In this document: positions 40,757-51,230 of the stretch, one piece after another
How positions within the stretch are numbered: the first letter of the stretch is position 1
Layout of the letters: each line of letters begins with the position of its first letter
From: Azolla caroliniana
Taxonomy: Eukaryota; Polypodiophyta
Direction: 5' to 3'
Length of the DNA: 64,000 nucleotides
NCBI GenBank assembly: GCA_043228905.1
Contig: JBHGNT010000017.1
Coordinates: 2,728,001-2,792,000 of the forward strand
The notes under the pieces: generated by a model
What the model saw: only the letters and a program-made list of their open reading frames with translations
Told to the model about the DNA's origin: nothing
Databases searched by the model: none
Made by a program: the position numbers and the translations under genes

Positions 40757-41516
40757 TGTCGTGAAGGATTTGCTTCACGATATAAAAATAAACTTGAATA
40801 TTGTATTAAGTAACATTTGAGAGACTTGAACCCGTAACCTCACACACCAAGGATAAAGCATATACCATTAGGATAAATAATTTTCTATAGTTATATTTTT
40901 ATCACAATACTTATGACATGTGTATCTTCATACATTAGAGCTTAGATGAGCATGATGGCTATCATGCAGCACATGTAAAGCATGTGCGCCAAATGGCAAT
41001 CATGCATCACATGCATGCCATGCACCCCCATATCATCATATGCATGAGAGAACCTATAAAGAGAGGCAAGGAATTAAGGGATGGATCAAGGGGAAAATAG
41101 GGTAATCAATCAAGAGAAAGTTAGAGAAATAAGATAATCAAAAAAACAAACAAGTTAGCTTGTTGGTGAAGAGGCTCGTGTTTCCAAGTTGAAGTCAAGA
41201 GTTCAAATCAAGGGTCGGTAGAGAAAGGGTTCATCTTGCTACCAAACATTGTAAAGTTGGTAAAATCTTGTATTCGTAATACACATCATGTTCATATCAT
41301 ATACTTTTTTGTCTTAAATCATACTTTGTCTCTATCTTGCGTCTTGAATCATACATTGCCTCTATCTTTTATCTATACTAGTCTCACTCTCACACATATT
41401 ACTTTAAACTATTATTCTTCATATCCTTTATCTTCCTAACATTTGAGCGCAAGCCTTATAAAAGTTCCTACCTTAGTCCCTGCGACTTCGCCGCACGAAC
41501 CACAACTACCCCGACA
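40757..41516 (+). repeat. Solo LTR K1
   Basis: 760 bp, TGTCGTGAAGG ... ACTACCCCGACA, with a perfect 4-bp duplication ACGT (40753-40756, 41517-41520). Removing it restores alignment of L with E2. TATAAAGAG lies at about 41055-41063, preceded by CATGCA-type repeats (40975-41045). It carries an antisense tRNA-like segment at 40823-40874. No coding capacity. Confidence 0.95.
40823..40874 (-). other. Antisense tRNA-like segment in LTR K1
   Basis: The minus strand has GGGTTCAAGTC (40823-40833, B-box-like) downstream of ATCCTAATGGT (40864-40874, A-box-like). Imperfect stems. Confidence 0.45.
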
Positions 41517-43770
41517 ACGTTTTCTTCCGGATCCGGTTGGCCTCGTCCCTTGTCCACGATGCGTCCGGCATCATTGTCCTTAAGAATCCCCCAATCTGCA
41601 GCCACTCCCCGTCGTACTTGCTCTTGTTGAAATCGTTAAGCGCCGGAGTGCTTCCCCCCTCGGTTGTTACGTAAGCCGCCTCGAAGAAGTCTACGCCGAC
41701 TTCCTCGTCCTCCGAAACCATGCCGCCCTCGTCGTTGAATCGCGCCCTCGAAAGCATGTCGGCCATGGCTTTGTCTTTCCCGGAAATATGTCATATTTCT
41801 GGATCCAGGGACTTGATGTACGCTATCCACCTGAGCATCGCCAGGTCTGGGGTTGCGCATCCGGAAACCATGCCGAGAATCAGCAGGCAGTCCGTCTCGA
41901 TAATCACTTCTGTCCCGATCAGATAGTCTTTATCGGCCTTCACCGCCGAAACGATACCCCAGAGTTCACGTTTAACGTGGGCGTATCCTCGCCGTCGCTC
42001 GCTGAGGACCTTCGCGCCGAACCGGATTGGGAACCGAGTGCCGTCCTCATCTTCTTGGTGGACGACCCATCCGATCCCGGTCGGACTCGTATCTACCGTT
42101 ATGTAGATGGGAGTGCCTTTCTCGTAGACAGCCTTCCGGAGTGCCGATGTTGCAGAAAGAGCCTCTTTCATCTTTCGGACCGACTTCGCATGCTCGTCTC
42201 GCCACTCGAATTTTCGCCCCTTTTTCAGCAACCCGTATAGTGGCTCGGCAATGTGGGCGTAATGCGGGATCCATATGTGGTAGAACGCGCATGCTCCCAA
42301 AAACCTCCGTACCTCCGTGACCGAGTTATAGTCGGGCTTCATTGAGGAGATGGCTTCCACCTTAGCCGGAGATGGTTTTAGGCCATACGGCCCGCATAGA
42401 TGTCTGACGACCATGATCTCTGATTGCCCGAAGGCCGATTTCTCCCCGGAGAAGGTGAGCCTCGCATCCTCTAGCCTCTATAGCACCCTCTAGCAGTCGT
42501 CAATGTGTGTCGCCACGAATTTCCGGCATCCGTCCGGTCCAACCGTTTCGTCCTTTTCCTCCACCGGACATCCCTTGATCGGGATGTCGTCCAAGAATGG
42601 CATGGTGATGTCCGGGATACAATCCCTCAGCACCTTGTTCATTGCATTCACCATGTGGGCCACCGAGTTCGTCCCTCCTTGTGGCAGGGTGCACATCCGC
42701 ACTAGGCCGAGAGGAGTCCGCATCGTCGTAATGTCTCTGCTCTCTATGGCTAGTTGGAACTGATCGTACCCCGAGTACAGATCACCGACCGAGTAGATCG
42801 ACCTTCCGGTGAAGGCCTCCGCGAACTCGTCTATCGTTGGTCCGACTCCTGCGTTCCGAATGGTCACTCTGTTGACCGGTTGCAAGTCTTGAATGAAGCG
42901 CAATGTCCCGTTCTTCTTCGGTACGGTAAACCACCGGTTCGAGTACGGGGCACTCGACGGTTCGAGGATGCCCATATCGACTTTCTGCCTCAATAGCTCC
43001 ATCAGCTCCGGGATGTGAGCTCTCGGTACCGAAATTGGCTTGAGGTTCCATGGTACATGCGGTACCGTGAATATCACCATCGGCTTCACAATTGTCGGGT
43101 CTACGCACCCGATCTCTTCCGGTGAGAATGTGAAGGCTTTCCCGTGCCTTCCGAGCATTCTCCGAAACCGGTCTTCTTCCGCCGGCAGTAGGAACCCGCC
43201 CCCACCTATTTTGAGCTCCCGTAGCGTTCTGTCGGTGAAGGCGTGCCCTATGTAGGCCGGATCTCGTAAACTGGGGTCCGACGCGACCCCCTCGATTCGC
43301 AACTCGCTGCCCTTCGGTAAGGGTGCCGCGACTGGCCTTACCTTCCGGTCCAGAGTCTTGTACTTCGTGTTAACCCGGGCCGTCCGATCCGACTCGAGCT
43401 CTCGACTGAAGTCCGCGATGACTTCGTACATCTCTTCTGAACAAACCGGTATCGTCCGGTCCTCTTTAAGGCCCTCTCCGACCACCTCTCGCAGTATTCC
43501 CAAGGTATCGTCGAAGGAGACCGCCTCCACGGCTCCGTTGATTTCCTCGCTGGGCCCGAGAACTCCGCACGCCCGAAGTCGCTCTTCCGCCCTCGTCTTT
43601 TCTCGGCCTACGACGCCGACTATCGTACACCCTCTGTTGTCGGAGAAACAAAACTTCCTACTTATGGTACAAGGTTTCTTTGGTTTCGCTTCTATCGTAC
43701 ATTTGTGGGGTTTTCCCGGAGTGTCCGGAGTGTCGCGGCCCCACACCTTGGCAACCCTCTCTAAAAATCC

Positions 43771-45895
43771 TCTCGGTTCTCGCCACCAAGGGACTCGCGG
43801 TTTCGCTCGTGGTTCGGTCACACCGTCAGGAACTGGACCGAATGATGCCCGTCCTGACTCTTGACCCTCGCGTAAGCCGACCCGTTGTCCAGCACCTTGG
43901 TCTGCATTCGCACTGCCGTAATGTACGGTTCCCCTAGTATGACTGGGTGCGAGGACGTTTCCTGCACAAAGAAGTGCTGGTCTATCTCGACGTTGCCGAT
44001 CTTGATTCGCACGTTTGGGCAGGCCCCGTGTAGTTCCTCGGTGGCGCGCGTCGCCGCCCGTATCTTCCACCCGTGCTTAGTGTTGATCGGCCATTTCCCC
44101 TTCTTGTAGAAGTCCATGGACATCAGGTTTATTTCCGAACCGTGGTCCACCAACGCTACCACCGGTTCCTGAACATCCCCGATCTTCACCGGGGTTTCCG
44201 TGGTCGCTCGGGCCCAGTGTGGCCTCGAATAGTGGCTCTCCGCCCACTCGTCTTCCAGCGCCATGACCTCTATGTGCGTCGTCCGCACTTCCACCGGCCT
44301 TTCCGGTTCTGCCTCCGTCGACAACCTCTTCCTCTTCACCAAGTCCATGATGGAGTCGTGGAACTCCTTCTTGGCGATCCCGAGAACCTCCCGCAACGAC
44401 AGTTCCACCTTGCTGTCGAGGATTCGTTCTTCCAGGACCTTTCGATCTCCGTGCCCAAAAGGTATCCGCCCTTCTTGTGGTTATCCCGGGCACTGGACTC
44501 ATCGGCCTCGTTCCGTTTCGGCCCGAATCGGGTTTCGTATCTCTGTGAGGGTCCGGCCCCTCCGATTTTACCTACCCGTTTGTCTTCAACCAGAGCCTCG
44601 TAGTTCTGGCAAGCTGCTTCGACGAAACCTGTCTTTTCTTTGACCGGGTCACTCCACCCGGTTACCTCCTGGACCTGCTTCTCCGCGCGGTCCGCCTCGT
44701 CTCTCTTCAGTCGGGCATCGGCGAGGCCTTCCAGCACCGTCGGCTAGAACTCGGCTTTGCTCTCCTTCCGGGCCTCGCTGCCTCCGACCCGAATACCAGC
44801 TGACGCTGAGTAGTGGACGGTCTCCGCGTGCCGGGCTGCCGCCTCTTCCATCAGCCTTTTCATTCCTCATCGCCCGTCGTTTCGGTTCAGGGCCCTCTGG
44901 GTATCGTTGGCGTGCACCCGACCTTCCCATAGGTACACTACCCGGCTTCTCAAAGCCTCCATAAAGTCCCCGCAGTCTTTCCGGATGTGGCCGACCTCGT
45001 GACACCACATGCACCTACTTCCTGCCGGAGGCCGTCGGTCACGAGCCTGATCGCCACCTTCTCTCCTAGCTTGGGCGATCTGGAGATCCTTTACCGCTCG
45101 TGTCAACTCCTCCAAAGTTGTTCCCCCGGACGAGCCTTTGACCACGCCGATCGAAGCCGAACCGGTTTCGAGCCACTCCCGGGTCTCTTCCCTTCGCGCC
45201 TGCGGTATCGGTTCAAGCTTCCTTGTTGCGACAGGTCCCGCCCCGGTCGCCTCTGTATCAGCCCACTCCCACTGTTTGTCAAAACGGCCGTAGACTCTTT
45301 TTACCGCAACCCAGTCGGCCGTCAGCCCGTCTTCGGTTTCCAGTAAGGAGCCAACTTGCCCCCGATCCCGTGCGTCAACCGATTTGACAAACAACAGGAC
45401 ACGACTTGTGTCCAGAACGGTCCGATCGAGCACTGAAAGGCGCGCAAAGCGTTCCTCAAACTCCCGGAGGAGTACCGACGCATTTCTTCCTTTGTTGGGG
45501 GACTCCACCCACTCCATGAAGCTCCGCTTCGAAAGTCGAAGCGCGTCATCCAGCCCGTATTTCTCCAGGAGCCGTCCTTCGAACTCCTCCCAGGTCCGGC
45601 TCTCCGCCTGGACCTCGAGCACCTCCGCATGGATGCCTGGCATCGCCACTCGAGGGAATCCGGCAAGACGCCTCTCTTCCGAAATATCCCTCATCAACAT
45701 CTCCGCCCGGTAGGACGCCAAATAACTCGTGGCATCCTTTCCATTGAACCGGCCGATCATACTGACGATCGCCTCAATAGCCCTGTCAAGGGCGCCGGTG
45801 CCCTCGCGCGCGCTCACTATCCGGTCCACGGCCGAAGCCATGGCCTCTGCAAGATCCGACCCCCTCATCTTCTGCTCCTCTGCTGCCTCGTTCAC
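43771..45895 (-). pseudogene. Gag-protease of gypsy L
   Basis: Best ATG is near 45868 (MRGSDLAEAMASAVDRIVSA). The longer frame starts with GTG. Capsid and zinc knuckle CMWCHEVGHIRKDC lie in 45895-44867. TGA about 44864-44866 and TAG about 44738 follow. A 19-base deletion near 44445, between two GAAAG repeats, shifts the frame. Protease ALVDHGSEINLM (D-H-G as in E2) is in 44408-43818, stopping at TGA after FLTV. Confidence 0.92.
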
Positions 45896-45908
45896 GTCGG
45901 GTTCACCA
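45892..45908 (-). promoter_or_regulatory. Candidate primer-binding site of gypsy L
   Basis: Complement of TGGTGAACCCGACGTGA, identical to the site in E2, four bases inside the 5' LTR. Confidence 0.7.
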
Positions 45909-45912
45909 AATA

Positions 45913-45951
45913 TGTCGCGTTGTTACGCTTGTGCGTGGAGAGACGAGGCGG
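45913..45951 (-). repeat. 5' LTR of gypsy L, short piece (rest 51231-51815)
   Basis: The LTR end ACAACGCGACA (complement) starts at 45913. Chromovirus M interrupts after 39 bases at its GGCGG duplication. The remainder at 51231-51815 ends with TGTCGTGAAG (complement) at 51815. Compared with the 3' LTR it lacks about 35 bases near 51660, including the TATA box. Confidence 0.92.
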
Positions 45952-46285
45952 TGTCAAGATTCGAACTCTTGACACGACCATGTTATAATCTACTATTATG
46001 AGTTAACCAAGATATCTAGTACTAGTTATGTATGTAATTGGTCCTTATTATTTTGCTAGCATCATGTGCATAGTTGCTCCCTTGTAGTATTTACACTTGG
46101 CACATGCATGCATACCTACATGCTCTATTGTAGATTCACATGCCATGTAGTATAAATAGAGGAGTTCACCTTGAAGGAATTCAAGGTGAACAACACCAGT
46201 TATGGAGTCTTTCCTTTAGTACTATCTTCTTTCTTGTCCATTTGGTTATCTTCTTCGTTGTCTCTTGAGTTTATGATCCGTGACA
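45952..46285 (+). repeat. 5' LTR of chromovirus M
   Basis: TGTCAAGATTCGAAC ... ATCCGTGACA. It opens with a perfect inverted repeat (TGTCAAGA / TCTTGACA around TTCGAAC, 45952-45974). CATGCATGCAT lies at about 46103-46113, and the TATAAATAG box at 46151-46159. It lacks CGTGCAACAAGTATGCATG, which is present in the 3' LTR between two CATGC repeats. Confidence 0.95.
46164..46191 (+). promoter_or_regulatory. Perfect 12-bp hairpin just after the TATA box of M (also 51104-51131)
   Basis: GTTCACCTTGAA and TTCAAGGTGAAC flank a GGAA loop, about 5 bases after the TATA box, so it lies at or around the expected RNA start. Both LTRs keep it unchanged. It could be a 5' structure of the genomic RNA or a dyad binding site. 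Function is not shown. Confidence 0.8.
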
Positions 46286-46335
46286 GTTTGTTCACCTTCC
46301 CATCCTCATAGCTTTCCCTCTCATAAGCCATAGCT

Positions 46336-47352
46336 ATGTCCGACTCAACTAGTGAGTTAGGCCAAATAATGGTAGCCTTACGACAACTACAGCTTGAAAA
46401 TGAAGCTCTTCGAAATTCTTTACAAGAACTTCAAGTCGGTACCTCCCTATCCTCACAACCCCCAAACCCTAGTCTCCCACAACAACCTAGCCTAGAGCCC
46501 GATCTTCTACCAACATCTAGCCTAGCTTCGTCACAGTTTCTTGAGCCTAAGGTTAGCCTCCCAGAAAAATTTGATGGAACGAGGTTGCGTTTCCGAGGGT
46601 TCATCAACCAAGTTCGACTTATCATTCGGCTACAACCTCAACGTTATGGAGATGGTCTTCGACAAGTCGGCCTTGTGGGCACCCTTCTCTCCGGTCCGGC
46701 CCAAGCTTGGTTTGCACCATTGGTAGAAACCTCATCACCTTTATTGGAGGACTTTCCCGCCTTCCTCGCCGAGTTAGAGGCCACATTTGGAGAGACGGAC
46801 CGACGACGTACAGCTCTTAACAAGATTTATGCACTCGAACAAGGTTCACGTGCAGCTTCGGTCTATGCTTCCGAATTTCGACAACTAGCATGCGACGTCA
46901 ATTGGGATGATCAAGCTTTAGTTGATCACTTTCGGCGCGGTCTTCGAAGCAATGTCAAGAATCTTCTCTTAAACTTTCCGGAGCCTACCTCGTTATCCCA
47001 AGCGATTTCACAAGCAATCCATTGTGACAATCGTCTTTTCGAATTTCGCCAAGAAGAGCGCCGGACTTGGGTTCCACCTCATTCACTTCCACGCCACGCC
47101 CCGGTCATACAACCCCAAGCATCCTCACACTCGCCTACTTCGGCAGATGCTCCTGTCCCCATGGAAATTGATCAAGCTCGATTTCGGCCATTGACTGATG
47201 CTGAACGACAATTTCGGCGGGCTAATGGCTTGTGCATGTATTGTGGCGCCTCCGGTCATGTCGTTCGCCATTGTCCTAGGAGTACTCGCCCACAATTCCA
47301 TAGAGCTACCGAACCCCAACATCCGGAAAACGACATCGTTCGGTTGCAGTAG
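46336..47352 (+). CDS. Gag of chromovirus M
   Basis: 338 codons, ATG 46336 to TAG 47350-47352. An N-terminal helix (LRQLQLENEALRNSLQELQ) looks like a coiled coil. A Pro/Ser-rich linker is followed by a capsid domain about 75-225 (LSGPAQAWFAPLVE, FLAELEATFGETD, SVYASEFRQLA). The zinc knuckle is CMYCGASGHVVRHC. Packaging of the genomic RNA and particle assembly are the family roles. The stop is just before the pol ATG at 47358 in another frame, and the pol frame is open across the overlap, compatible with frameshift or reinitiation. Confidence 0.93.
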   Translation: MSDSTSELGQIMVALRQLQLENEALRNSLQELQVGTSLSSQPPNPSLPQQPSLEPDLLPTSSLASSQFLEPKVSLPEKFDGTRLRFRGFINQVRLIIRLQPQRYGDGLRQVGLVGTLLSGPAQAWFAPLVETSSPLLEDFPAFLAELEATFGETDRRRTALNKIYALEQGSRAASVYASEFRQLACDVNWDDQALVDHFRRGLRSNVKNLLLNFPEPTSLSQAISQAIHCDNRLFEFRQEERRTWVPPHSLPRHAPVIQPQASSHSPTSADAPVPMEIDQARFRPLTDAERQFRRANGLCMYCGASGHVVRHCPRSTRPQFHRATEPQHPENDIVRLQ

Positions 47353-47357
47353 GAGCC

Positions 47358-50300
47358 ATGCAACTGGACATCTCCCGTTGCCCACATTCTCTTGGTTCCA
47401 TTGCCGGACCATCAGGCAATTTCACATTGGAGGTATGGCTTTCGTTTAACTCTAGTTCCATTCAGTCTGTTGCTTTACTTGATTCTAGGGCATCTTCTTG
47501 CTTCATCGACGTCGCGTTTGCCCAAGCACATGGCGTACCTGTCGTTGGCCTCTCAAAACCCATTCCAGTTGAAGCCATCGACGGGTGCGTCCTCTCGTCA
47601 GGTGCAATTACTCAAGCTACAATCCCATTAGGGCTTCGGGTGGGCTCACACCAAGAGGAGCTCACCTTTTACCTCATCGCATCTCCTCGACATCCGATCG
47701 TCTTAGGACTAACGTGGTTGGAGGCGCACAATCCAATAGTGGATTGGTGCAACCGCTCGATCACATTTAGCAAGCCAAGATGCTTGTGCAAAAGTATGAA
47801 GGTAAATTCAATTTCCTATCCTTCGGAGACAGTTGACTCCGAATTGACTACCCTATCATCCGTCCAGGATGGGTTTGTTTGTGGCGCCATTTCTAACACA
47901 CTCCATGTTATTCCCGAAAAATACCAACACTTCTCCGACGTATTTGAAAAATGTAATGTTGTTCGGTTGCCTGAACACCGGCTCTACGACTGTCCGATTG
48001 ATCTTCAAGAAGGTGCGTGTCCACCCTTTGGTCCTCTATATGCGTTGTCTGCACCAGAGTTGAAGGCCCTTCGTGTGTATCTTGATGAGAACCTCGAGAA
48101 AGGCTTTATTCAACCTTCTAAGTCACCAGCCGGGGCCCCCATTTTATTTGTGAAGAAGAAGGACGGCTCTCTACGCTTATGCGTCGACTACCGAGGTCTC
48201 AACAAACTCACTGTGCGCAACCGCTATCCACTACCTCTGATCCCCGAACTCCTTGATCGGCTCCGAGTTGCGCGTGTCTTCTCCAAAGTTGATCTGCGTG
48301 GCGCGTACAATCTAGTATGCATCAAGCCGGGGGATGAATGGAAAACCGCATTTCGAACACGGTATGGGCATTTCGAATACAAGGTAATGCCTTTTGGTCT
48401 TACTAACGCTCCCGCAGTTTTTCAACATATGATGAACGATATTTTCCGGGAATATCTTGATCTTTTTGTTGTCATTTACCTCGATGATATTCTCATTTTC
48501 TCGCCAAACATGGAGGAGCACACTCGCCAAGTCCGATTAGTTCTGGCCAAACTTCGCGAGCATGGCCTTTATGCCAAAGGTGAGAAATGCGAGTTCGACC
48601 GTACCTCGATCGAATTTCTGGGCTACATCATCTCGCCCACTGGCATCACCATGGATATGAAGAAGGTCTCTGTCATTCAGGCGTGGGCGACTCCAAGGCG
48701 ACTTAAAGATGTGCAATCCTTCCTCGGCTTCGCGAATTTTTACCGTCGCTTCATCAAGGGGTTTTCCACCCTAGCACAACCTCTTATCGCTCTCACCCAT
48801 AAAGGCACTCCATTTTTATGGACCTCGGAGGCACAAAATGCGTTCGACTCACTCAAACATGCATTCATCACTGCCCCGGTGCTGCTACATGTCGACCCCA
48901 CAAAACCCTTCCAAGTCGAAACCGATGCCTCTGACTTTGCCATTGGCGCCATCTTATCCCAAGCAGACGACAACAACCTAATGCACCCAGTGGCTTACTA
49001 TTCCCGAAAATTTACGGCATCCGAAATCAATTATCCCATTTACGACAAGGAGCTTGCTGCTATCATTGTTGCCTTTGAAGAATGGCGACCCTACTTGGCC
49101 GACGCACAACATCGTGTCCAGGTAGTGACTGATCATAAAAATTTAGTTTATTTTTCCACCACTCGTACTTTGAATCGAAGGCAGGCCCGTTGGTCTACAT
49201 TTCTCGCCGACTACGATTTTGAGATCGTATTTCGACCTGGTAGCCAACATGGGAAGGCTGATGCCCTTTCTCGCCGAGCTGACCTTGCACTCCGCCCTGG
49301 GGATGTTGCTTATGCTCAACAATCTAGACGTTTGTTGAAACCCGACCAATTGCATCTGTTTGCCACTTGTATGTTGCAGGATGATTCTTTACTCCAACAA
49401 ATCACTGATGCATCCAAGACCGATGCGTTCGCCAACGAGATTCGAGATAGTCTGCAAAACCCCTCCAAGGCGACCAAAAGGAAGGATCTTGACACCTTCA
49501 CCATACAAGAGGGTTTGTTGTTCCGAGATCATCTCTTATACGTCCCAGAGGGCCCATGTCGCACCCGGGTGTTGCGGGAATGCCACGATGACCCACTTGC
49601 AGGTCATTTCGGGGTCGCGAAAACCCTCGAGCCAATCTCTCGGGGGTATTGGTGGCCACAACCATGGAAGCTGGTCAAAGAATACATAAAGAGTTGTGAG
49701 GTTTGTGCTCGCTCCAAAGCCATTCATCATCGGCCATACGGCTTACTACAGCCGCTTCCATGTCCTCGTCATCCTTGGGCCTCTATCTCTATGGACCTGA
49801 TAACTGATCTACCCTTGGTCAATAGCTATGACTCGGTGTTGGTCATTGTCGATCGGTTTACGAAGATGGCTCACTTCACTCCATGCTCCAAAACCATTTC
49901 CGGAGAAGGAATGGTGCATCTCCTACTCAACAATGTAGTACACTTGCATGGACTCCCCGATGATGTCATCTCGGATCGCGGACCCCAGTTTGTCTCTCAC
50001 TTCTGGCAGTGCCTGCTACAAACTTTAGGTATCTCTGTCAAGTTCTCCTCCGCTTATCACCCCCAAACTGACGGGCAAACGGAGCGTGTCAACCAAATCC
50101 TTGAGCAGTATCTTCGGTGCTCGGTTAGTTACCAACAAGATGATTGGGTCAACTTACTTTCGCTCGCAGAATTCACCTACAATAATTCTCTCCATGCATC
50201 GACTGGCGTCACTCCCTTCTTTGCCAACTACGGTTTACATCCTCGCTTCAACATTTCCCTTCCTACCACTTCCGTGAACCCTTCGGCGGAGGATCATGCC

Positions 50301-50909
50301 CGCATTTTGGAAGAAGTACATCATGATTTATCCTTGGAGCTTAGTCTTGCTAATGAACGATACAAGAAGCAAGCTAATCGCCATTGATCTTCCACTCCAC
50401 ACTTTGTCGTTGGAGACATGGTCTGGTTGTTACGTCGACACATCTCTACTACTCGTCCATGTGCGAAACTTGATTACAAGAAGTTGGGACCATTCCGTAT
50501 CATCGAGTGCATCAATCCCGTCGCCTTCCGGCTCGCCCTTCCATCCCACTTCCAGATTCACAATGTTTTTCATGTCTCCCTCCTCGAACCCCATTATGCT
50601 TCACAACTCCCAGGACGTCAAGCCCCACCACCACCACCTGTGCAATTGACGACAGGGGAGGAATACGAGGTCGACCAAATCCTTGACTCGCGTTGGCACC
50701 GTCGACACTTGCAATACCTCGTCCTATGGAGGGGTTACCCCATGTTTGAGGCCACATGGGAACCATCGGCAAATTTACAAAATGCCCCAGAGGTCGTCCA
50801 AGATTTTCATCACCGATATCCCCACAAACCAGCGGCCGATTTGGGAAGGTGGCAGCGTAAGAAGGGGGATAATGTCAAGATTCGAACTCTTGACACGACC
50901 ATGTTATAA
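47358..50909 (+). pseudogene. Pol of chromovirus M: PR, RT, RNase H, integrase, chromodomain, one nonsense codon
   Basis: Open 1009 codons from ATG 47358 to TGA 50385-50387. The same frame then continues to 50909, running into the LTR. Protease reads LLDSRASSCFID, so the family D-S-G is D42-S43-R44. RT has YLDD 374-377. RNase H has D523, E565, D592. Integrase has H743-H750-C780-C783 and D813, D873, E909. After the stop come the GDMVWLLRRH tail and a chromodomain (EYEVDQILDS ... YLVLWRGY ... TWEPSANL, about 50660-50830). The stop is where H has an Arg codon (CGG), so a C-to-T plus G-to-A or CGA-to-TGA path is likely. Both changes should inactivate it. Confidence 0.94.
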
Positions 50910-51225
50910 TCTACTATTATGAGTTAACCAAGATATCTAGTACTAGTTATGTATGTAATTGGTCCTTATTATTTTGCTAGCATCATGTGCATAGTTGCTC
51001 CCTTGTAGTATTTACACTTGGCACATGCATGCATACCTACATGCTCTATTGTAGATTCACATGCGTGCAACAAGTATGCATGCCATGTAGTATAAATAGA
51101 GGAGTTCACCTTGAAGGAATTCAAGGTGAACAACACCAGTTATGGAGTCTTTCCTTTAGTACTATCTTTTTTCTTGTCCATTTGGTTATCTTCTTCGTTG
51201 TCTCTTGAGTTTATGATCCGTGACA
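50873..51225 (+). repeat. 3' LTR of chromovirus M
   Basis: 353 bp. Follows a polypurine tract (AAGAAGGGGGATAA, 50859-50872). Contains the 19 bases absent from the 5' LTR, TATAAATAG at 51091-51099 and the hairpin at 51104-51131. The GGCGG duplication follows. Confidence 0.95.
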
Positions 51226-51230
51226 GGCGG

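Larger units (their letters stand above)
39657..43770 (-). pseudogene. Gypsy L pol: RT, RNase H, integrase, split by K1
   Basis: From the frameshift region (43761-43770) the N-terminus and RT are open to 42490, with YSGYDQFQL and MPFLDDIPIKG. Two TAGs (42490-42492, 42478-42480) follow. RNase H 42414-41791 ends in TGA 41791-41793, where E2 has CGA. The spacer to about 41517 is cut by K1. TAA at 40748-40750 follows. Integrase 40726-40076 keeps HHCC and VADRGEL, then loses about 90 residues after GGQVGN and changes frame. The C-terminus 40115-39657 runs into the LTR. Domain order is as in E2, but the gene is inactive. Confidence 0.93.
45952..51225 (+). mobile_element. Chromovirus (gypsy) M
   Basis: Plus-strand element with LTRs 45952-46285 (334 bp) and 50873-51225 (353 bp) and a perfect 5-bp duplication GGCGG (45947-45951, 51226-51230). 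The LTRs differ by one 19-base indel and very few substitutions, so insertion was recent. Gag is intact. Pol has one nonsense codon and a changed protease active site. It shares family with H and with fragment B. Confidence 0.96.
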
